A stretch of 64,000 bases of DNA, from NCBI GenBank assembly GCA_947569365.1, contig CANOSM010000005.1, positions 1 to 64,000 of the forward strand, written 5' to 3'. Origin of the DNA: an uncultured Clostridium sp. GTDB taxonomy: Bacteria; Bacillota; Clostridia; TANB77; CAG-508. Positions 59,892 through 64,000 of the stretch are shown here, one piece after another. A program made the position numbers and the translations under genes. Positions within the stretch are counted from its first letter, which is position 1, and each line of letters starts with the position of its first letter. The notes beneath the pieces are model-generated. The model worked only from the letters and a program-made list of their open reading frames with translations. It searched no databases and was not told where the DNA came from.

Positions 59892-60352
59892 AATAACTTC
59901 CTTGTAATTATTTTTTTTGTATTTTAATATAAAAAATTAAAATATTTGCACGAATACAATGTATAAAATATTTTTCTTTTAAATTAGTAAATTATATATA
60001 CAATGATTTTAAAAGAATAGGAGAGACAATAATGATAAAAATAATTAATTTCATTAACAAATAAAAAAGAAAAGGAAGTTCTAAATTATATGATTTCTAA
60101 AATGGAAAACCTGAAAGAATCCTAAAACAAAGTCAAAAAGTTGATAAATTAATAAACAAGGTATTTAGATAAAAATTTATAAAATTATTTAAATAGTTTT
60201 ATATAGAGATAAGGAAATTTATCAAATAAATTAATTTAACTATTTATACTTATATAGATTATTTCTATATGAACTTTTTTACAATCTCTTTTTGTTTTAA
60301 ATTATTTATGATAAAATATGCAAAGTATATAACAAAATAATAGGAGGTAGAA
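59892..60352. other. Region upstream of radA
   Basis: About 460 AT-rich bases. It contains the Spo0E-like remnant listed separately. Otherwise I see no gene, and no convincing radA promoter. Confidence 0.4.
60032..60172 (+). pseudogene. Spo0E-like phosphatase remnant
   Basis: An AGGAGAG site and ATG (60032) open a short reading frame that ends after ten codons. Another frame then encodes KEKEVLNYMISKMENLKE. A third ends ILKQSQKVDKLINKVFR at TAA 60170-60172. The SQKVDKLI ending is the hallmark of small Spo0E-like Asp phosphatases that dephosphorylate Spo0A~P. At least two frame changes separate the pieces. Neither is at a CGG, so this looks like a true pseudogene. Confidence 0.45.
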
Positions 60353-61717
60353 GTGGCAAAAACAAATAATACAATATTTGTGTGTAATAATTGTGGATAC
60401 GATTCTCAAAAATGGCTTGGAAAATGTCCAGAATGTAATCAGTGGAACACTTTTGTTGAAGAAAAAGTTGTAAAAAGTGTATCTACTAAAGGAATGTCTA
60501 TAAAAAAGGCTTCTGAAGTTACATCATTAGATTCAATAGAGAAAAAAGAAATTTCTAGGGTAAAATCTGGTTTTTATGAATTAGATAGAGTTTTAGGAGG
60601 GGGCTTTGTAAATGGTTCACTCACACTTTTAGGAGGGGAGCCAGGAATTGGTAAATCTACATTAATTCTTCAAATATGTGATAAAATACAAGGAGAAGGA
60701 AAAGTATTATATGTATCTGGAGAAGAATCAGCAGAACAAATAAAATTGAGAGCTGATAGATTAAATATTTCAAATAAGGAAATAATGTTTTTAGGAGAAA
60801 CAGATATAAATATAATAGAAAGTACAATAGAGAATATAAAACCAAAACTTGTTATAATAGATTCTATTCAAACAATGTATTCAGATGAAATAACATCAGC
60901 ACCAGGAAGTGTTAGTCAAGTAAGAGAAATAACATCTAAAATAATGAGAATGTGTAAAGCACAAGCAATTACTACTATAATAATTGGACATGTTACTAAA
61001 GATGGAAATATAGCAGGACCAAGGGTATTAGAACATATGGTAGATACTGTATTATACTTAGAAGGAGAAAGATATTTTTCATATAGAGTTTTAAGAGGTG
61101 TAAAAAATAGATTTGGTTCAACAAATGAGATAGGAATGTTTGAAATGAGAGGAGAAGGAATGTGTGAAATTGATAATCCATCATCTGTACTCATTTCAGA
61201 AAGAGAAGAGACTACAGCAGGATCAGTTTTAGTTGCATCTCTCGAAGGAACTAGACCAATGCTTGTAGAAGTGCAAGCACTAACTTCACAAACAGTATTT
61301 GGACTTCCAAGAAGAAATGCAAATGGTGTTGACTATAATAGACTAACATTATTAATGGCAGTTTTAGAAAAAAAAGCAGGACTAAATTTAGGATCTCAAG
61401 ATGTATATGTAAATATAGTTGGAGGAATTAAATTAAATGAGCCTGCAATTGATCTTGGAATGATTGTAGCAGTAGCGTCCAGTTTTAAAAATATTAGTGT
61501 AAAAGAAGATGTTGTTGTAATTGGAGAAGTTGGTTTAACAGGAGAAATAAGATCTGTTAATATGATAGAGAAAAGAATAAAGGAAGTTGAGAAATTGGGA
61601 TTTAAAACATGTATTATTCCAGAAAGTAATAAAAAGGTATTGAAAGAAAAATTCAAATTAGATATAATAGGCGCAAAGAACATTGTAGATGCTCTTAAAT
61701 ATTTGAGCTTAAAATGA
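60353..61717 (+). CDS. radA: DNA repair protein RadA
   Basis: RecA-like helicase aiding recombination branch migration. 454 residues starting at GTG 60353 behind ATAGGAGGT. An N-terminal C4 zinc finger (CNNCGYDSQKWLGKCPEC) is followed by the Walker A LLGGEPGIGKSTLIL and the RadA-specific KNRFGS. The Lon-protease-like C-terminal domain (YVNIVGGIKLNEPAIDLG) is complete. Followed 13 bp later by the cyclophilin gene. Confidence 0.96.
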   Translation: MAKTNNTIFVCNNCGYDSQKWLGKCPECNQWNTFVEEKVVKSVSTKGMSIKKASEVTSLDSIEKKEISRVKSGFYELDRVLGGGFVNGSLTLLGGEPGIGKSTLILQICDKIQGEGKVLYVSGEESAEQIKLRADRLNISNKEIMFLGETDINIIESTIENIKPKLVIIDSIQTMYSDEITSAPGSVSQVREITSKIMRMCKAQAITTIIIGHVTKDGNIAGPRVLEHMVDTVLYLEGERYFSYRVLRGVKNRFGSTNEIGMFEMRGEGMCEIDNPSSVLISEREETTAGSVLVASLEGTRPMLVEVQALTSQTVFGLPRRNANGVDYNRLTLLMAVLEKKAGLNLGSQDVYVNIVGGIKLNEPAIDLGMIVAVASSFKNISVKEDVVVIGEVGLTGEIRSVNMIEKRIKEVEKLGFKTCIIPESNKKVLKEKFKLDIIGAKNIVDALKYLSLK

Positions 61718-61730
61718 AAGTGAGGATGAA

Positions 61731-62684
61731 ATGGAAATTTTAAAGAGAAGTATATTAACTTTGGCAATAATATTTGTTTTAGGAATACTTATATTATTTG
61801 GGTATACATATGTTGAAGCAGGGATGAATAAAGTTAAAAAAGATTCTAACCCAATAGTTACAATGGAAATAGAAAATTATGGTACTGTTAAAATGGAGTT
61901 ATATCCAGATATGGCTCCAAATACTGTAAAGAATTTTATAGCATTAGTAAACAATGGATTCTATAATGGAAAAACAATTAGTGAAATTGGAGATAGTGCA
62001 ATTACAGGTGGATTTGATTTAAATACAGGTGAAGAAAAAAGTAAAGAAGAATCAAAGAAAGATGATTCAAAAAAGGATGATAAGAAAAAAGATGATGATA
62101 CTGAAGAAGATAAATATGTACAAGGTCCAAAAATGAGTAATGTAAAATCATTAGGAGAAAATGAAGAAGATACAGCATATTCAATTAAAGGTGAATTTGT
62201 TGAAGCAGGATATACAGATAATACACTAAGTCATCAAAAAGGAATCCTTACAATGGCAAGAAAGACATATAATGATTACCAATATCAAATATCTTTAATG
62301 CAAATGATGGGACAAGACAGTTATTTAAGTTCAATAGTTTCTTTATTAAATGATAGTGCAACTTCAGGATTTTCTATAATGACAAAAAATGATATATCTT
62401 ATGATGGAGAATATGCAGCATTTGGAAAAGTAATAGAAGGAATGGATATAATAGAAAAAATATCAAAAGTAGAAGTAAAAAAGGAAACTACTAATAAAGA
62501 TAAAAAGAACGAAGATAATGAAGAAGAAAATACTGCTAAGACACCAAAAAAAGAAATAAAGATATCAAAAGTTACAGTAGATACAAAAGGGGAAAAATAT
62601 AATGCTCCAGAGGTAACTTCAAAAGTAGATTTTGACTCATTATTTAGTCAATTAATGTCAAGTATGCAAAGTGCAGGTAACTAA
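61731..62684 (+). CDS. Membrane-anchored cyclophilin-type peptidyl-prolyl isomerase
   Basis: 317 residues. An N-terminal anchor (LTLAIIFVLGILILFGYTYV) places the domain outside the membrane. The cyclophilin fold starts at IVTMEIENYGTVKMELYPDM and APNTVKNFIALVNNGFYNG. It is interrupted by a Lys/Asp/Ser-rich insertion near residue 110. LSHQKGILTMAR marks the middle of the fold, where canonical enzymes have more active-site residues; the FGKVIEGMDIIEKISKVEV end is normal. A Lys/Glu-rich insert also lies in the C-terminal part. Likely a foldase for secreted proteins. Confidence 0.82.
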   Translation: MEILKRSILTLAIIFVLGILILFGYTYVEAGMNKVKKDSNPIVTMEIENYGTVKMELYPDMAPNTVKNFIALVNNGFYNGKTISEIGDSAITGGFDLNTGEEKSKEESKKDDSKKDDKKKDDDTEEDKYVQGPKMSNVKSLGENEEDTAYSIKGEFVEAGYTDNTLSHQKGILTMARKTYNDYQYQISLMQMMGQDSYLSSIVSLLNDSATSGFSIMTKNDISYDGEYAAFGKVIEGMDIIEKISKVEVKKETTNKDKKNEDNEEENTAKTPKKEIKISKVTVDTKGEKYNAPEVTSKVDFDSLFSQLMSSMQSAGN

Positions 62685-62695
62685 GGAGGCAAATA

Positions 62696-63175
62696 ATGAA
62701 AAATGAAAAAGGAATAACTTTAATGATGCTTGTAATTACTATTATTATTACATTAATGATTGCAGTTGCAGCAGCATATTCTGGAATTTCAACATATACA
62801 GGAATGAGAGTTAAAACTTTTTCAGAACAACTTAGTATTATAAAAGAAAGAATAAATATTACTAAAGCAAAAGCAGGATCAAACTCAGAAATCGATCTAA
62901 ATTCTTTAGGAAAAGAAATAACAGAAGAAGCACTTGGAGAAGATTTATATAGTAGAATACAAGATGCAATAGTAAACTCTAAAGAAGATGTAAGTATAGA
63001 GAATTTAAGATATTTTAATTCAAGACTATTAAAACAAGATATTGGAGCAGATATAGATGATATAGAGGTTCTAATAAATTTTGATAATTCATTAGTGATT
63101 TCTGTTAACGGAATAGAATATGAGAAACAAAGAGTATATACTCAAAAACAAATTGATGAAATAAATAATAGATAA
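62696..63175 (+). CDS. Prepilin-like protein
   Basis: 159 residues. The N-terminus MKNEKGITLMMLVITIIITL is a type IV prepilin signal: short basic leader, Gly at the expected prepilin peptidase cleavage site, then a hydrophobic helix. The rest is a small, charged globular part. It lies 11 bp after the cyclophilin gene behind AAGGAGG. No pilus assembly genes are in the window. Confidence 0.7.
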   Translation: MKNEKGITLMMLVITIIITLMIAVAAAYSGISTYTGMRVKTFSEQLSIIKERINITKAKAGSNSEIDLNSLGKEITEEALGEDLYSRIQDAIVNSKEDVSIENLRYFNSRLLKQDIGADIDDIEVLINFDNSLVISVNGIEYEKQRVYTQKQIDEINNR

Positions 63176-63181
63176 ATAAAG

Positions 63182-63247
63182 AATTACACTTATATTAAGT
63201 ATAAATTTAAGTTTTATAAAATACAAAATGTAAGTGTAATTTTTTTT
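63182..63247 (+). terminator. Rho-independent terminator
   Basis: Stem AATTACACTTA (63182-63192) / TAAGTGTAATT (63231-63241) plus T run. Confidence 0.85.
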
Positions 63248-63390
63248 ATAGTTAATTTTTAATTATATTTCTACTATTTATATATGGTTGAAATAAAAAA
63301 ATATATAATATATAATTATAAAAATTCAAGATTATACAAAAAAATATAAAAACAAGAAAAAAGTATATTATATTTTTTTAGGAGGTACAA

Positions 63391-64000
63391 ATGAAAGAAA
63401 ATTCAAATAAAAGTTTAATTTTAAAAATATCAGTAGTTATATTATTAATATTAGTATTAATAGGAGTAATCTATTTACTAATGAATAAAGAAAATAAAAA
63501 AGAGAATATTATAGTATATTTAAAAGATGAATATAAAGAAAGTAATTTATCAGATATAAAGAACTTAAAAGGTGTAGAAAATGTTTCTTATATGTCAAAT
63601 AAAGATGTGTATAAAAAATTAAAAGAAAAAATAAAAAGTGAAGATTTTTCGTTATTATTTAGTGAAAAAGACTTTGATGATATTATAATTGTTGAAGTAA
63701 AACACAATTATAATAAAAAAATAACAGATGATATAAATAATTTAGGATTTGCTAAAAAAAGCATTTCTACTGATAATGTATATGAACAAGTACTTATGAA
63801 TTTAGCATCTTATGCAATGTATCTAAAGTTAGATATATCTGATGAAGAGTTTGACAAAGTTTATAACTTTGCAAAAAGTATAGATGGTGTATATGATGTA
63901 AAAAAAGTTACTAAAGATGAAGCTTTAAATTCAGCAAAAGGACAACTAGGAAAAGATGCAGATAAAGTAATTGCCGAATATGAGAAATCAAATCCATTTT
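63391..64000 (+). CDS. Membrane protein with FtsX-ectodomain-like segments, partial
   Basis: Incomplete at the right edge; 203 residues are visible. AGGAGGT precedes ATG 63391. One N-terminal membrane helix (ISVVILLILVLIGVIYLLM) leads to an external part. Two segments, LKGVENVSYMSNKDVYKKLK and VYDVKKVTKDEALNSAKGQL ending near SNPF, resemble the V-x-x-V-x-x-VSK-EAL ... NP pattern of the FtsX extracellular domain. The usual four-helix FtsX membrane core is not seen at this end, and no ftsE precedes it. A division or hydrolase-regulating role is inferred only. Confidence 0.55.
   Translation, partial: MKENSNKSLILKISVVILLILVLIGVIYLLMNKENKKENIIVYLKDEYKESNLSDIKNLKGVENVSYMSNKDVYKKLKEKIKSEDFSLLFSEKDFDDIIIVEVKHNYNKKITDDINNLGFAKKSISTDNVYEQVLMNLASYAMYLKLDISDEEFDKVYNFAKSIDGVYDVKKVTKDEALNSAKGQLGKDADKVIAEYEKSNPF

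Overview
This is a very AT-rich stretch of a Gram-positive, endospore-forming bacterium. Low GC, strong AGGAGG-type ribosome binding sites, the division cluster murA-ftsQ-(DUF881)x2-sbp-ftsA-ftsZ, spoIIGA-sigE, sepF-divIVA, ftsK/spoIIIE, an archaeal-type proS, and secreted proteins with dockerin, cohesin, BIG2 and fibronectin-like domains all point to Bacillota, class Clostridia, probably an anaerobic gut lineage. The species cannot be named from the sequence.

Layout. 1-2.45 kb: a complete IS30-like element (270-1911) with perfect 26-bp inverted ends and a 13-bp target duplication, then a small membrane protein. 2.5-8.4 kb: addB, alr, pgeF and a uracil-DNA glycosylase. 8.4-13.2 kb: an unknown HExxH protein, then a secreted papain-like protease with a dockerin next to a surface-anchored cohesin-like protein. 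13.4-30 kb: topB, murA, ftsQ, two DUF881 genes, sbp, a large subtilisin, ftsA, ftsZ, a CAP-domain protein, spoIIGA, sigE. 30-36.6 kb: a candidate small RNA, murE, a glycosyltransferase, pth, rng, rimO, a small unknown gene. 36.7-42.3 kb: scpB, proS, an unknown gene, groES-groEL behind a CIRCE-like operator, and a 39-residue Cys-rich protein. 42.5-57.5 kb: mutL with a huge acidic insert, miaA, an HlyD-like protein, sepF, divIVA, rsmD, a coiled-coil protein, ftsK, an unknown gene, a beta-CASP metallo-hydrolase and a GH15 enzyme. 57.7-64 kb: an ECF sigma/anti-sigma pair, two small XRE regulators, a broken Spo0E-like gene, radA, a cyclophilin, a prepilin-like protein and the start of an FtsX-ectodomain-like protein.

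The standout observation is a repeated +1 frameshift. Five well-conserved genes (alr, topB, rimO, the beta-CASP hydrolase and the ECF sigma factor) are each interrupted once, in the same way. The zero frame reaches a CGG codon; if one base is skipped there, C|GGN, the ribosome reads GGN (Gly) and continues in the +1 frame, giving a full-length, correctly aligned protein. In four of the five the inserted Gly falls where family members commonly have Gly. Reading every CGG trinucleotide in the genes of the window by eye, I found only six that lie in the zero frame: these five, plus one (2108-2110) that appears to be read as ordinary Arg. CGT, CGC, CGA, AGA and AGG are all used as normal Arg codons. 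The simplest reading is that CGG is an unassigned or starved codon in this organism and acts as a +1 frameshift signal decoded as Gly. This resembles the CUU-AGG-C shift of yeast Ty1 and the A|GGY shift in Perkinsus mitochondria, but here it is in bacterial housekeeping genes. I could not test this with reads, proteomics or the tRNA complement.
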